Shown: positions 26,601-34,941, numbered from the stretch's first letter. The stretch is DNA of 64,000 bases from Lederbergia sp. NSJ-179 (GCF_022867885.1 NZ_JALIFP010000009.1:1-64000), one strand, 5' to 3'. The notes: generated by a model from the sequence alone, not told the origin. Made by a program: numbers and translations.

Positions 26601-26731
26601 ATCGTTGTTTTACCTGCACCTGTATTACCCGAAATGACAAAGATGGACTGGTCTTTTAAATCCGAAAAATGGATGGTTTCCGTATTTTTATAAGGACCAA
26701 AGGCGGTCAGCTTTAGCGTTAATGGCCTCAT
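23639..26731 (-). CDS. sbcC: exonuclease SbcC, ATPase subunit
   Basis: 1030 aa, bacterial Rad50. N-terminal Walker A GNTGAGKTT (35-43), two very long coiled-coil arms, the zinc hook CPVCG near residue 520, ABC signature LSGGEKFNASL near 930 and Walker B MFIDEGFGTLDEE near 965. With SbcD it cuts hairpins and protein-blocked DNA ends. It begins 14 bp after sbcD in the same operon. Confidence 0.97.
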   Translation of the reverse strand: MRPLTLKLTAFGPYKNTETIHFSDLKDQSIFVISGNTGAGKTTIFDGICFALYGSASGQDRENQTMLRSHFAEDDTHTSVELVFELHGRTYRVLRQLGHVKQGNKTKTGERYEFFEICDGKEIPCVDRQMVSEIDKKIEGLMGLTQDQFKQIVMLPQGEFRKLLTSQTENKEDILRRLFKTDAYKQIGERLRNRKKRIELAFQQEKQVRDTYIQNIQATLPHREGASIFLVLSQEHYNLHQVIAGLEEEVAYYNSQIGQDRQNYEKAYKAHTQKQTEFHQAQTLNERLDELEQKKQQLQQLEEQLPIFTEKEKQWEAAERASMIEPYERQVKEWRQEETEKIRAYEQAVRSKNQMDDTYQQVLHAYQQEEGKKEERERIRQELRRLQEFLPVVKEIDQVKQQIQMLEKQAAEMEKQLEAVKKDSKVKSREAEEMSQKIADLDKAVSEYPEKSERLAMKREQWKLLNEYTKLAKRQTALAKEMQQKKELYEQKQANYQERERSWLNHQALVLASHLHDGEPCPVCGSLEHPHKATNEGHSITREQLEELKKKVDVCENDYHLVRADWSANTKQLEEKQQEVESNGVILADIPLKMEELKKEGKQLNEEVEKLKADRFILTNWKTEYEERSKELKQLEANKEKWEQRYQEKRLKMENTKTIYLERIRIIPEEMRVLDQLEKQIRLTEHESSKREQAWEQVQKRLQQTQNEQTKAQSNLEHAQKQHMETTAKREKAEVSFQEVLQKAEFANEEEYRLANMSNEAREELKRDIDHFKQTRSLLQEQVKELKSILKGQKKVDLTLLQQQLENFKQAYEAAFNQWEQSKKFYQEANHLLEKIADAEKRVRESERKLAVLADLYDVIRGQNHHKISFERYLQIEYLERIIEAANLRLKKLSNGQYDLIRSDRQESHGRQSGLALDIYDSYTGQTRDVKTLSGGEKFNASLCLALGMSDVIQSFQGNISIDTMFIDEGFGTLDEEALNKAIDTLVDLQQSGRMIGVISHVQELKAIFPAILEVKKTKEGHSQTRFILK

Positions 26732-26745
26732 CTCTTTTCCCCCCT

Positions 26746-27936
26746 TTAATTTGGCACAACTTCCCTCTGTGTTGGAGTAGCTGTCTCCTGTTCTTCCCGC
26801 AATAATTCATCCAATACCTCTCTAAAAATTCTCTCTGTTTCTTCGGAGGCTTTCTCCCCCTTAACCTGTTCATAAAAGGATTGAAAAAGCTCAAGATCAC
26901 TCATCTTACTGCGTACCTGCTTGGAGGTAGAGATTGTTTCAGTTGCAAGATGCTTTCTTTCCACATGCATCGCATTTGGATAAACGGAGCGAATTTTTTC
27001 CATCGGTGATAGAATCGGAGTTTCATCCAATAGTCGAACAAATACATAGTCCTCACAAACGGGGTCAGTTAAAAGTTCAGACATTGTTGCTTCGATTGTT
27101 CGCATCTCCCTTTTCGGAGTGAAGAGACGTTTTTCAATCGATACTTCTCCATCTTGATCCAATTCAACGATGGAGTATCCTTTTCGATGATGTTCCTCTG
27201 AAATCGAATATTTTAAAATCGAGCCTGCATAACGAATCTTTTCCTGCATCACATAATGGGCCTGATGCAAATGACCAAGGGCCGTGTAGTGAAAATCAGC
27301 AAAAAGCTGGGCATCCACATATTCTGCCCCACCAATGGAAAGTGGTCTTTCAGAGTCACTTGTATTTTCCTCCTCTTCCCCAAATGGGGTCACAAAGGCA
27401 TGTCCAATCAGAACATGACGAGCTTTCGGATCAAGATTTGCCTTGATTTCTGTTACTATTTTTCGTGCCGCATCCTGATGGGTCCGAACCTCCTCATCTT
27501 CAAAAAGATTCCGCACCAAGCTAGGATCACAATAAGGAACAAGATGAAAATGCACCGGTCCAAAATCATCCTGAAGGATCACAGGCTGTAAATCTTTCGT
27601 TAAGCGCCCAGACATATGTAGACCATTTTGCTTCATAATGTTACTACCAAAATGTAAACGACTTGGACTATCATGATTCCCTGCAATGGCCAGAACAGGC
27701 GTTTTTAGCTGTAATACGATTGTGTCCAATATTTCATCCAATAGATGGACGGCCTCTGTCGGTGGCACTCCTCGATCATATAAGTCCCCAGCAATGATTA
27801 CCGCATCAGGACGCTCTTCCTCAATCGCCTGAATAAATTGTTGTAAAACATAGCGCTGATCCTCTGTCATATAAACGCCTTGAACAAGCTTTCCTAAATG
27901 CCAATCTGCCGTATGGAAAAACTTCATCATCCTCAC
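26746..27936 (-). CDS. sbcD: exonuclease SbcD, nuclease subunit
   Basis: 396 aa, bacterial Mre11. The calcineurin-like metal motifs are complete: HTADWHLGK, GDLYDRGVPP, GNHDSPSRL, IGHAF and GHLHQ. It supplies the Mn-dependent exo- and endonuclease of the SbcCD complex. The GTG at 27936 gives the longest frame, but GAGGGTGAGG sits better for the ATG at 27930 or 27927. First gene of the sbcDC operon. Confidence 0.95.
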   Translation of the reverse strand: MRMMKFFHTADWHLGKLVQGVYMTEDQRYVLQQFIQAIEEERPDAVIIAGDLYDRGVPPTEAVHLLDEILDTIVLQLKTPVLAIAGNHDSPSRLHFGSNIMKQNGLHMSGRLTKDLQPVILQDDFGPVHFHLVPYCDPSLVRNLFEDEEVRTHQDAARKIVTEIKANLDPKARHVLIGHAFVTPFGEEEENTSDSERPLSIGGAEYVDAQLFADFHYTALGHLHQAHYVMQEKIRYAGSILKYSISEEHHRKGYSIVELDQDGEVSIEKRLFTPKREMRTIEATMSELLTDPVCEDYVFVRLLDETPILSPMEKIRSVYPNAMHVERKHLATETISTSKQVRSKMSDLELFQSFYEQVKGEKASEETERIFREVLDELLREEQETATPTQREVVPN

Positions 27937-28071
27937 CCTCTGTCATGTTCTATTTCCTCTATTATAGCCCAATTCCCTGCAACTTGCTTGAGGGAATTCG
28001 ACAGAAATTTCCCTATTGCAACAAATGATGGACAAGCTATAATAATAGAAAGAGGAGGAGGTGAAACTAAA

Positions 28072-28454
28072 ATGGAAAAATCCGATTTGAAGGAAATTTT
28101 GAATGCCTTAAAACTTCATTCCAAACATATCGATCAAAAATTGGAACAAATGGAGAAGCGAATGGAGGAACGAATGGATAAGCGTTTTGAACAGGTCGAT
28201 CAACGCTTTGAACAGTTGGAAGAGAAATGTAACCGCCTTGAAGAGAAAATGGCTTCTAGTGTATCCATTGTACCTAAGCAGAAGAAAATGTTGGTGTTCT
28301 TTTAGAAAAGCATGAAAATATCAAACTACCCATGAGAGAATTTCTTTCTTTATCCCACAATGTAGACCCGCAAACATCAAGCCCTACACATTCATCCCTG
28401 CTTATAAAAGCACCAAGATCTAAACTAAAAGATATTGTAAAATTTAAAGTATAA
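28072..28454 (+). pseudogene. coiled-coil protein with a frameshift
   Basis: ATG 28072 follows GAGGAGGAGG. The first 77 codons give a heptad coiled coil (KLEQMEKRMEERMDKRFEQ, VDQRFEQLEEK repeats) and then hit TAG at 28302. Another frame stays open from about 28275 to TAA 28454 and continues in protein-like fashion (GVLLEKHENIKLPMREF, IKAPRSKLKDIVKFKV). A single indel near 28280 in an A-rich tract explains this. Such short coiled-coil proteins are common in Bacillaceae, with no known function. Confidence 0.6.
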
Positions 28455-28489
28455 CGGCTCACCTGTTTTTTAAGTAACTTTTACAAAAA

Positions 28490-28534
28490 ATGAGGACTGA
28501 AAATAGTGCTATCCGCACTATTTTCAGTCCTCAT
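28490..28534 (-). terminator. terminator of the cold-shock gene
   Basis: A 20-bp perfect stem (arms 28490-28509 and 28515-28534, arm core GAGGACTGAAAATAGTGC) with a 5-nt loop and, on the minus strand, six T. It lies 7 nt past the csp stop. Confidence 0.93.
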
Positions 28535-28540
28535 GATTCA

Positions 28541-28741
28541 TTATAGTTTTTCAACATTAGCTGCTTGGTCGCCACGGTTACCTTGAGTAATGTCAAAACT
28601 TACTTTTTGACCCTCTTCAAGAGTTTTAAAGCCGTCTCCAGTGATAGCTGAGAAATGAACGAATACATCTTCTCCACCTTCAACTTCGATAAAGCCAAAG
28701 CCTTTTTCTGCGTTAAACCATTTTACTGTACCTTGATTCAT
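28541..28741 (-). CDS. csp: cold-shock protein, CspB family
   Basis: 66 aa RNA chaperone of one cold-shock domain. RNP1 is KGFGFIE and RNP2 is VFVHF; the N terminus [14 protein letters not shown] is diagnostic. It binds single-stranded RNA and DNA and eases translation in the cold. AGGTATTTAC precedes the ATG. A long hairpin lies in its 5' region (28787-28847). Confidence 0.96.
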   Translation of the reverse strand: MNQGTVKWFNAEKGFGFIEVEGGEDVFVHFSAITGDGFKTLEEGQKVSFDITQGNRGDQAANVEKL

Positions 28742-28786
28742 GTAAATACCTCCAAAAATTTGTTACTTAATAACGATGTAAACAAA

Positions 28787-28847
28787 AATTCACATGCTTT
28801 CATGGATTAACTATCCAAATAATATAATCCGTGAAAACATGTGAATT
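28787..28847 (-). promoter_or_regulatory. long imperfect hairpin in the csp 5' region
   Basis: Two 23-nt arms (28787-28809 and 28825-28847) are complementary at 21 of 23 positions, with ends AATTCACATG and CATGTGAATT, and a 15-nt loop. It starts 46 bp upstream of the csp start codon. It has no T run in the csp direction. Cold-shock genes usually have structured 5' leaders that act in cis, so a thermosensor-like leader is the likely role. Confidence 0.6.
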
Positions 28848-28975
28848 ATAAGATTTAATACATATTAAGTGTAAAGTTATTGTAGCACAAACAATCCCCC
28901 AATAGCAAGCCTTTTTTGAAGTTTTTTTAATGCGATGAAACATCGTTTTCTTTTTATGAAAAGAAGGGGTTTTCT

Positions 28976-29004
28976 TTGACACATTTATCCTAGTATGGTA
29001 TTAC
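28976..29004 (+). promoter_or_regulatory. sigma-A promoter of htpG
   Basis: TTGACA (28976-28981), exactly 17 nt, TATTAC (28999-29004). The CIRCE element begins 9 bp downstream of the -10 box, over the transcription start. Confidence 0.85.
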
Positions 29005-29012
29005 ATAAGTAG

Positions 29013-29039
29013 TTAGCACTCTTGCGTGCCGAGTGCCAA
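29013..29039 (+). promoter_or_regulatory. CIRCE element (HrcA operator)
   Basis: TTAGCACTC, 9 nt, GAGTGCCAA: the CIRCE inverted repeat with a single departure from TTAGCACTC-N9-GAGTGCTAA. It overlaps the expected transcription start of htpG. HrcA repression with heat release is therefore predicted. Confidence 0.92.
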
Positions 29040-29063
29040 TCTTAGAACAAAAGGAGAGTTTTT

Positions 29064-30950
29064 ATGGAGAAGAAGCTGTTTCAAGCAGAATCAAAACGTT
29101 TATTGGAAATGATGATCCATTCGATTTATTCGAATAAGGAAATTTTTCTAAGAGAATTAATCTCCAATTCTAGTGATGCGATCGACAAAATTTATTATCG
29201 CACCCTTACAGATGATTCCTTAACCTTCAATCAGGATGATTATTACATAAAGCTTTCTATTGATAAGGATAACCGGATTTTGAAGGTTGAAGATACGGGA
29301 ATTGGGATGACAAAGGAAGAGTTAGAGGAAAATCTTGGTACCATTGCCCAAAGTGGTTCCTTAGCATTTAAAAGCGAAAACGAAATAAAAGATGGACATG
29401 ATATTATCGGACAATTCGGGGTTGGCTTCTATTCTGCTTTTATGGTTGCCGATAAAGTGACCGTAATTAGTAAGGCTTTAGATAGCAATGAAGCCTACAA
29501 ATGGGAATCTTCTGGGGCAGATGGTTATACAATTGAACCGGCAACAAAGGAAACGGTTGGAACTGAAATTATTTTAACCATTAAAGAAAATGAAGAAGAA
29601 GAAGAAAATTATGACGAATTTTTAGAAGAGTATCGAATCCAATCCATTATCAAGAAGTACTCTGACTTCATTCGCTATCCAATTAAAATGGATGTCACCG
29701 AAAGCAAGCTGAAGGAAGGTACGGAAGACGAATACGAACAGATCAAAGAAGAGAAAACGATCAACAGCATGATCCCGATTTGGAGACGGAATAAAAACGA
29801 ATTAACAGAGGCGGATTACGAAAACTTTTACACGGAAAAGCGTTATGGATTTGATAAACCATTAGCCCATATCCATACAAGTGTCGATGGAGCGATTCGT
29901 TATAATGCGATTCTCTATATTCCCGAAAAATTGCCATTTGATTATTATTCTAAGGAATTTGAAAAGGGCTTAGAATTATATTCAAGCGGTGTCCTAATTA
30001 TGGAAAAATGCCCAGAGCTGCTGCCTGATTACTTCAGCTTTGTGAAGGGGATGGTCGATTCAGAAGATTTATCGCTTAATATTTCGCGGGAGATTTTACA
30101 ACAGGATCGGCAATTAAAGCGAATCGCCAATAATATTGAAAAGAAAATTAAAACGGAATTACAAAATATGCTGAAGAATGATCGGGATAAATATGAAACA
30201 TTTTATGAGTCCTTTGGCCGCCAGTTAAAATTTGGTGTATATAGCGATTATGGCATGCATAAGGAGGTTTTACAGGATTTACTCATGTTCGTTTCCTCTA
30301 AAGAGAAAAAGCTAGTGACGTTAGAGGAATATGTATCCAGAATGCCTGAAGAGCAAAAATATATTTATTATGCATCAGGGGATTCTATTGCTCGCATTGA
30401 AAAACTGCCACAGACTGAGATTCTTCGAGAAAAGGGCTATGAAATTTTATATTTCACAGAAGATGTGGATGAATTTGCGATCAAAATGTTGATGAATTAT
30501 AAGGAAAAAGAATTCCGTTCTGTTGCAAGCGGTGATTTAGGACTTGAAGATCAAGAACAGAACGAAAAAGAAGCTTCCGAAGAAACCGAGGAAAACAAGG
30601 AACTATTCGAGGCTTTGAAAGAGATTTTATCTGGAAAAGTCAAGGATGTTCGCGCTTCTAAACGATTACGGACTCACCCTGTTTGTCTCTCTACAGATGG
30701 CGAAATTACCATCGAAATGGAAAAAATCTTACAGGCCATGCCAGATAATCAAAATGTCCAAGCGGAAAAGATTTTGGAAATTAATACCAACCATGAAGTG
30801 TTCCAATCGCTAAAATCAGCCTTTGAAACAGACAAAGATAAGCTAAACCTATACACCAACCTTTTATACAACCAAGCGCTCCTTATTGAAGGATTGCCTG
30901 TACAAGATCCCGTTGAATTTACGAATGATATTTGTAAAGTGATGGTGTAA
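29064..30950 (+). CDS. htpG: molecular chaperone HtpG (Hsp90)
   Basis: 628 aa. The GHKL ATPase domain shows [36 protein letters not shown] and [15 protein letters not shown]; the middle domain has [13 protein letters not shown] with its catalytic Arg-containing loop, and the dimerisation domain ends the protein. It refolds client proteins after stress. AAAGGAG precedes the ATG. Control by CIRCE is unusual: in B. subtilis htpG is not in the HrcA regulon. Confidence 0.97.
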   Translation: MEKKLFQAESKRLLEMMIHSIYSNKEIFLRELISNSSDAIDKIYYRTLTDDSLTFNQDDYYIKLSIDKDNRILKVEDTGIGMTKEELEENLGTIAQSGSLAFKSENEIKDGHDIIGQFGVGFYSAFMVADKVTVISKALDSNEAYKWESSGADGYTIEPATKETVGTEIILTIKENEEEEENYDEFLEEYRIQSIIKKYSDFIRYPIKMDVTESKLKEGTEDEYEQIKEEKTINSMIPIWRRNKNELTEADYENFYTEKRYGFDKPLAHIHTSVDGAIRYNAILYIPEKLPFDYYSKEFEKGLELYSSGVLIMEKCPELLPDYFSFVKGMVDSEDLSLNISREILQQDRQLKRIANNIEKKIKTELQNMLKNDRDKYETFYESFGRQLKFGVYSDYGMHKEVLQDLLMFVSSKEKKLVTLEEYVSRMPEEQKYIYYASGDSIARIEKLPQTEILREKGYEILYFTEDVDEFAIKMLMNYKEKEFRSVASGDLGLEDQEQNEKEASEETEENKELFEALKEILSGKVKDVRASKRLRTHPVCLSTDGEITIEMEKILQAMPDNQNVQAEKILEINTNHEVFQSLKSAFETDKDKLNLYTNLLYNQALLIEGLPVQDPVEFTNDICKVMV

Positions 30951-30983
30951 GACACCTAAATTTTACCGAATTTCTTTTCATAA

Positions 30984-31014
30984 GCGAACCCTATTTTATT
31001 GGGGTTCGTTTTTT
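30984..31014 (+). terminator. terminator of htpG
   Basis: CGAACCC and GGGTTCG stem with a 10-nt loop followed by TTTTTTC. Confidence 0.88.
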
Positions 31015-31096
31015 CTTTTTTTTAAAATAGATTCACAACTGAAATATGTTACCATTTAAAATAAAGATACCTAGCAAAGGAGTTGGAAAGTGTACC

Positions 31097-31741
31097 ATGA
31101 AAAAGGTATTATTAACTGGGTTTGATCCTTTCGGGACAGATGTGATCAACCCTGCTTCAGAAGCCATCAAACAATTAAATGGATTAATCATAGAAAATGT
31201 GGAACTGATCACTGTTGAAGTACCCACCGTCTTTCATCGATCGCGAGAGGTTGTCATACAGGCGATTGAATTTTTTCAGCCTGATGTTGTGATTTGTGTT
31301 GGGCAGGCAGGTGGGCGTGCCCAGATTACCCCAGAACGGATTGCGATTAATCTAGACGATGCACGGATTGCGGATAATGAAGGACAACAACCGATAGATG
31401 AACCCATTATTGAAAATGGCCCTGCTGCCTACTGGAGCACTTTGCCAGTAAAGCGAATGGTCCATCAAATACGGAAAATGGGAATTCCAGCGAGCGTTTC
31501 CCATACAGCAGGCACCTTCGTCTGTAATCATCTATTCTATGGAGTTATGCATTATCTTAGTGAACATGCTCCTCATATTCGCGGGGGCTTCATTCATATC
31601 CCGTTCATCCCAGAACAAACCCTGGATACATCCTCCCCAAGCATGAGCCTGAATTTAATTATCATGGCGCTAAAAAAGGCAGCCATTACAGCAGCCCATG
31701 AACAAGAAGATATCCATGAAGTTGGCGGGACGATCCATTAA
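31097..31741 (+). CDS. pcp: pyroglutamyl-peptidase I
   Basis: 214 aa cysteine peptidase (C15) that removes N-terminal pyroglutamate from peptides. The catalytic triad is visible: E80 in ITPERIAIN, C143 in HTAGTFVCNH and H167 in GGFIHIPFIPEQ. The opening KKVLLTGFDPFGTDVINPAS is typical. The ATG at 31097 fits the family start; AAAGGAG lies 14 nt upstream and a closer GGAAAG is also present. Confidence 0.95.
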   Translation: MKKVLLTGFDPFGTDVINPASEAIKQLNGLIIENVELITVEVPTVFHRSREVVIQAIEFFQPDVVICVGQAGGRAQITPERIAINLDDARIADNEGQQPIDEPIIENGPAAYWSTLPVKRMVHQIRKMGIPASVSHTAGTFVCNHLFYGVMHYLSEHAPHIRGGFIHIPFIPEQTLDTSSPSMSLNLIIMALKKAAITAAHEQEDIHEVGGTIH

Positions 31742-31778
31742 GGTGCCCGGCATGCCCGTTTTCATAATTTCTAATTAG

Positions 31779-32169
31779 TTGGAGAAGGTGCCTGCTCATT
31801 ATAATGCTGCGGGGGTAGTCGATCGGTGGGGCAGCAAAGGGAAAATGCTTATTCCCCCTATCATTGGAATCATGATGTGGATTGGCATGACCATTTTGGA
31901 ACGTTATCCACATATATATAACTATATGGTCCCGATTACAAAAGAAAATGCCCCTGCCCAATTTGTGAATGCACGCCTGATGATCAATGTTCTAAAAAAT
32001 GAAATCTGCTTTTATTCTCTTGTCTCGCATGGGAAGGAATTAAAATTGCTTTGGATGAACGAAATGGACTCGGCATTTGGTTCCAATCATTTTTTTAGGC
32101 TTGATCTTTGGTTCAATGGGCTATTTCGTGATCCGCTCTTTGTACTTGCAGAAAAGAGAGACTCGATAA
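31779..32169 (+). pseudogene. DUF1648 membrane protein remnant with two frameshifts
   Basis: The reading PAHYNAAGVVDRWGSKGKML, then WIGMTILERYPHIYNYMVPIT is the DUF1648 domain of small membrane proteins. The true N terminus is missing. The frame shifts near 32010 into a frame giving LLLFSCLAWEGIKIALDERN and again in a seven-T run near 32093 to give LGLIFGSMGYFVIRSLYLQK before TAA 32169. Remnant of a deleted gene, now next to a dispersed repeat. Confidence 0.75.
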
Positions 32170-32232
32170 GCTTTCTGAAATGCCTGGCAGCTGATTTCCG
32201 ATTGTCAGCTTGGAAAACAGCAAGTTCAGATA

Positions 32233-32378
32233 AGAAAAGCGCAAGCGCCTTGTTCAGCCCCGACAAGCAAATGTTCTGAACCAAGAAAAGTCCGGTTTTG
32301 ACTTTTATTGGCTCAGGTTATTTGACCTCGAGGGGCTAGGCGCTGGAGCCAGACCTAGCATTAGCCAATTTTTATCTT
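32233..32378. repeat. dispersed GC-rich palindromic repeat, copy 2
   Basis: Same start (AAAAGCGCAAGCGCC), same AAAGTCCGGTTTTGACTTT block and same close (GGCGCTGGAGC, ATTAGCCAATTTT) as the copy at 17200, but lacking the inner AACGGC stem. It immediately follows the DUF1648 remnant. Confidence 0.8.
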
Positions 32379-32391
32379 TCTTACCTTTTAA

Positions 32392-32532
32392 AGAAAAGCG
32401 CAAGCGCCTTGAAATAGGAGGAACGGCTAAGGACGCGACGTCAATCGCCACGCCGGATGGACTCGCATCCTGCGAGCCTCTCGGGGCTAGGCGCTGGAGC
32501 TAGATCCAAACATTAGCCACAATTTTTTACTT
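32392..32532. repeat. dispersed GC-rich palindromic repeat, copy 3
   Basis: A second element in the same orientation as the one ending at 32378, with AAAAGCGCAAGCGCC, the inner GGAACGGC segment, a CGCATCCTGCGAG stem and GGCGCTGGAGCTAGA. It keeps the part that copy 2 lacks, so the two look like complementary deletion forms of one family. Confidence 0.8.
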
Positions 32533-32574
32533 TCATATCTTTAAAACAAAAGAATCTCCATGCTTACAAGAGTT

Positions 32575-32751
32575 CTATTTTCTATTTTTCAAATCATCCA
32601 CATGATATTCTGTCAGTGGGCCGATGAACTTCCGATATCTTTCCAACTTAAATGCCTCTAATTCCTCCGGAGACATCTCTTTAATGACTTCACTCGCCTC
32701 CTCCTTCGTCTTATCGCATTCCTTTTCATTCTCGACTGTCATACGTTTCAT
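32575..32751 (-). CDS. 58-aa hypothetical acidic-helical protein
   Basis: ATG 32751 follows AAGGAGGG at 7 nt. The product is a charged helical peptide: KEEASEVIKEMSPEELEAFKLER then a tail FIGPLTEYHVDDLKNRK. No family recognised. It is the first gene downstream of the minus-strand SAM-I riboswitch, but about 300 bp and a degenerate repeat lie between. Confidence 0.6.
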   Translation of the reverse strand: MKRMTVENEKECDKTKEEASEVIKEMSPEELEAFKLERYRKFIGPLTEYHVDDLKNRK

Positions 32752-32849
32752 TGTCAATCCCTCCTTATAAAGTGAAACTTCAATCAGTGGGGTATATTTA
32801 GCCGCCACCTTGTACAGGGAACGTAATGGCTGGTTATGCAGATAAAGAA

Positions 32850-32995
32850 CAAAGGTGCAAGCGTCCGTTTAGCGACGTACAAACTTCAGTTGAAGGATGA
32901 ACAGCTAAAACGCTGTTCTGACCAACATCCTGTTGACTTATCGTAGAAAGGCATCGAAAGTTTGCTAGTCGCTGGGCGCTGAAGCCGGACGTCAA
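32850..32995. repeat. degenerate copy of the dispersed repeat
   Basis: GTGCAAGCGTCC at the start, an inner AACAGC..GCTGTT stem, and GGCGCTGAAGCCGGAC at the end keep the same layout as the copies at 17200 and 32392 but with many changes. It lies between the SAM-I riboswitch and the 58-aa gene. Confidence 0.55.
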
Positions 32996-33050
32996 TACCC
33001 GCTTTTAGAACTTATCCACAAGCTAGAATTTTATAGTACGCTAAACCATG

Positions 33051-33085
33051 AAAAAACCCCATCTGCATTGGATAACAGAAGGGGT
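33051..33085 (-). terminator. terminator downstream of the minus-strand SAM-I riboswitch
   Basis: On the minus strand ACCCC-TTCTG pairs with CAGAT-GGGGT, followed by six T. It is the expression platform of the riboswitch at 33094-33200. Confidence 0.85.
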
Positions 33086-33093
33086 CTTAAGAC

Positions 33094-33200
33094 CGATCTT
33101 ATCACCCAAAGCAAAAGCTTTGCTGGTATTAGCACCTTACTTTATGCAGGTTGCTGTGACGTCATTGAGCCAGATCTCTCAGCCACTCTTGATAACTATT
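33094..33200 (-). ncRNA. SAM-I (S-box) riboswitch, apparently orphaned
   Basis: On the minus strand the S-box core is read in order: TTATCAAGAGTGGCTGAGAGA, TCTGGCTCAATGA, CAGCAACC, AAGGTGCTAATACCAGCAAAG and a closing GATAAGA. A terminator follows. No sulfur gene lies downstream; the nearest frame is the 58-aa protein at 32575-32751 beyond a repeat. The original target gene was probably lost. Confidence 0.88.
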
Positions 33201-33277
33201 CAATTCATTCCTATTGTATGAGGAAATGGGGAAACTTTCAAGTAAAGTACAAGTATATTTTTTAACTTATATTCACC

Positions 33278-34294
33278 TCAAAACTCCTCTGTCCTTTGAA
33301 TGCATAAGAAAGGAATAGCTGTATCATACAAATCCCCTTCTTCTTGTTGAATGATCGTGTGCGCTAAATCTAATTCTGCCAGTTTTCCTTTTAACCGCTT
33401 GAGAACCTGCTTGTACATATCCTCAGCAATCTCTCCTGATTGATCCCGTGAAGCAAACAAGTCAGCGACATCCTTTTTTGTCACAAGCTTTCCTTCACGA
33501 CTGTAAAGAAGGAACCTTTTTAGAACATTTGCCTGCAGAACCGTAATGAGAACTTCCTTTTTCTGGAAAATGACAGACTGTTGTTGGTCAGAAAAATATA
33601 GAATAAGATAAGGCTTCATTTCTTCTGAGGTGATTTGTTCTTCACATTCTTCTTTCGACGCCATTTTCACACTTGATTGAGAAATGACTATAAAAGCATG
33701 ATTTTCTATATATGTCTCATTTTGACGAATATGCTCATGTAAAGGCACAACGTCCAGATTAGCCAGTGATTTCTCCTCTATTTGCTCTTTCAGTTTTCTC
33801 GTCTCTTCCCCCGTTTCCGTTGCCACCTTTAATGAGCTGTTTGTTAAGTAAAGAAGGGTATGATAATGCTGTTGCGCTGATAAACGATAGGGCGAGTGAG
33901 GATTTCGTTCATGGCTTTTTAAGGCATTATTAAAATGAACGGCTGCTGTGACGTAATACTTTCTCTGATATGCATAAATACCTAGACGGTAATAAGCAAG
34001 CGCATTTCCTCTATCATATTTCAACACTTTAGCCAGTGACTTTTGGTCATCTAGATGGTCTTTCTTATAAACCGTTTTTAAATAGGATCCATAATAAACG
34101 AGATGGTTAATCAGATCAGATTGCACTTTTGCCAAATGATCACTATTTTCATCATCTTTATCACGGGAAAGCCTTCGCAGTAATTCCTCCTCCACCCCAA
34201 TTAAAGCCGGCAGAGACACCCCTTTCTCTTCATCCTTTGCTATCTGAAGCTCTTCCTTTAGATCAAAAAGTTCCTTTAATGACATATTCCGCAT
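33278..34294 (-). CDS. TPR-containing protein with possible C-terminal winged helix
   Basis: 338 aa. The middle (about 90-135) has tetratricopeptide-like helices (ALAYYRLGIYAYQRKYYVTAAVHFNNALKSH). The last third (EVLITVLQANVLKRFLLYSREGKLVTKKDVADLF) resembles an OmpR-like winged helix of the type that follows TPRs in some signalling proteins. No signal peptide or membrane helix. Function unknown; a regulatory role is conjecture. Next to gerT, divergently oriented. Confidence 0.65.
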   Translation of the reverse strand: MRNMSLKELFDLKEELQIAKDEEKGVSLPALIGVEEELLRRLSRDKDDENSDHLAKVQSDLINHLVYYGSYLKTVYKKDHLDDQKSLAKVLKYDRGNALAYYRLGIYAYQRKYYVTAAVHFNNALKSHERNPHSPYRLSAQQHYHTLLYLTNSSLKVATETGEETRKLKEQIEEKSLANLDVVPLHEHIRQNETYIENHAFIVISQSSVKMASKEECEEQITSEEMKPYLILYFSDQQQSVIFQKKEVLITVLQANVLKRFLLYSREGKLVTKKDVADLFASRDQSGEIAEDMYKQVLKRLKGKLAELDLAHTIIQQEEGDLYDTAIPFLCIQRTEEF

Positions 34295-34368
34295 GCTTTC
34301 ACTCCGTCCCTATTTCGTTCTCCTTTTATCATACCCTTTTCACCCAAGTTTTTCAGGTTCGAAAAAGA

Positions 34369-34395
34369 ACATCCATTTCTTTATGACATAAAATA
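34369..34395 (+). promoter_or_regulatory. sigma-K-type promoter of gerT
   Basis: A -10 box CATAAAATA (34387-34395) fits CATANNNTA exactly, and AC at 34369-34370 lies 16 nt upstream as in sigma-K promoters. GerT is made late in the mother cell in B. subtilis, which agrees. Confidence 0.6.
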
Positions 34396-34428
34396 GATAT
34401 ATGATGAGATAGGAAGGAAAGAATTCGT

Positions 34429-34899
34429 ATGTTTCCTTGGAATTTATTTCCCTTTAAAATGAATCAAGATAAGGCTCCACCATTTGAAATTGGAAAAAAT
34501 AATGTGGAAGATTATGTTCAAAAAATTTTATCCCAAACATTTTCAGCCTTTGATCAGGATTCAACGAATTCAAATGACTGGTTACGATCCATTTTTGAGC
34601 AAATGCCTTCAGGTTCCAATCAATCAAATGGGATAAAGCTTTTCGAATCCTTTCAATATATCTTTATTCATATTCCGGTTCCTGATGATCAGGCCTTAGA
34701 ACGTTGGAAAGTCTATCATACAACGAATCAACTCATGATTGAAGATCTTGAAGAACCCAAAAATTCAAAGACGATCACCTTGCCAGCCCTTGTCGAAAAA
34801 AAGAAAACGACTGCTGTTTACAAAAATGGCCTCTTAGAAGTGATTCTCCACAAGAAAACAGATATGCAATACACAGAAGTTGGCGTAATAAAGGACTAA
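34429..34899 (+). CDS. gerT: spore germination protein GerT-like (Hsp20 fold)
   Basis: 156 aa. It opens MFPWNLFPF, has an alpha-crystallin-like core (FESFQYIFIHIPVPDDQALERWKVYHT) and the GerT-like strand TTAVYKNGLLEVILHKK. B. subtilis GerT is a coat-associated protein needed for normal response to germinants. AAGGAAGGAAAG precedes the ATG. Monocistronic, with a weak terminator after it. Confidence 0.8.
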   Translation: MFPWNLFPFKMNQDKAPPFEIGKNNVEDYVQKILSQTFSAFDQDSTNSNDWLRSIFEQMPSGSNQSNGIKLFESFQYIFIHIPVPDDQALERWKVYHTTNQLMIEDLEEPKNSKTITLPALVEKKKTTAVYKNGLLEVILHKKTDMQYTEVGVIKD

Positions 34900-34909
34900 A
34901 CAGGTCCTC

Positions 34910-34941
34910 TCCCTCATGATTCTCTCACTGGATAAGAGGGA
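34910..34941 (+). terminator. weak terminator of gerT
   Basis: TCCCTC, 20 nt, GAGGGA, then TTATTTTTA. Confidence 0.45.

Noticed and set aside
33068-33265. Plus-strand 65-codon frame
   Set aside because: Antisense to the SAM-I riboswitch and its terminator, which explain the sequence better.
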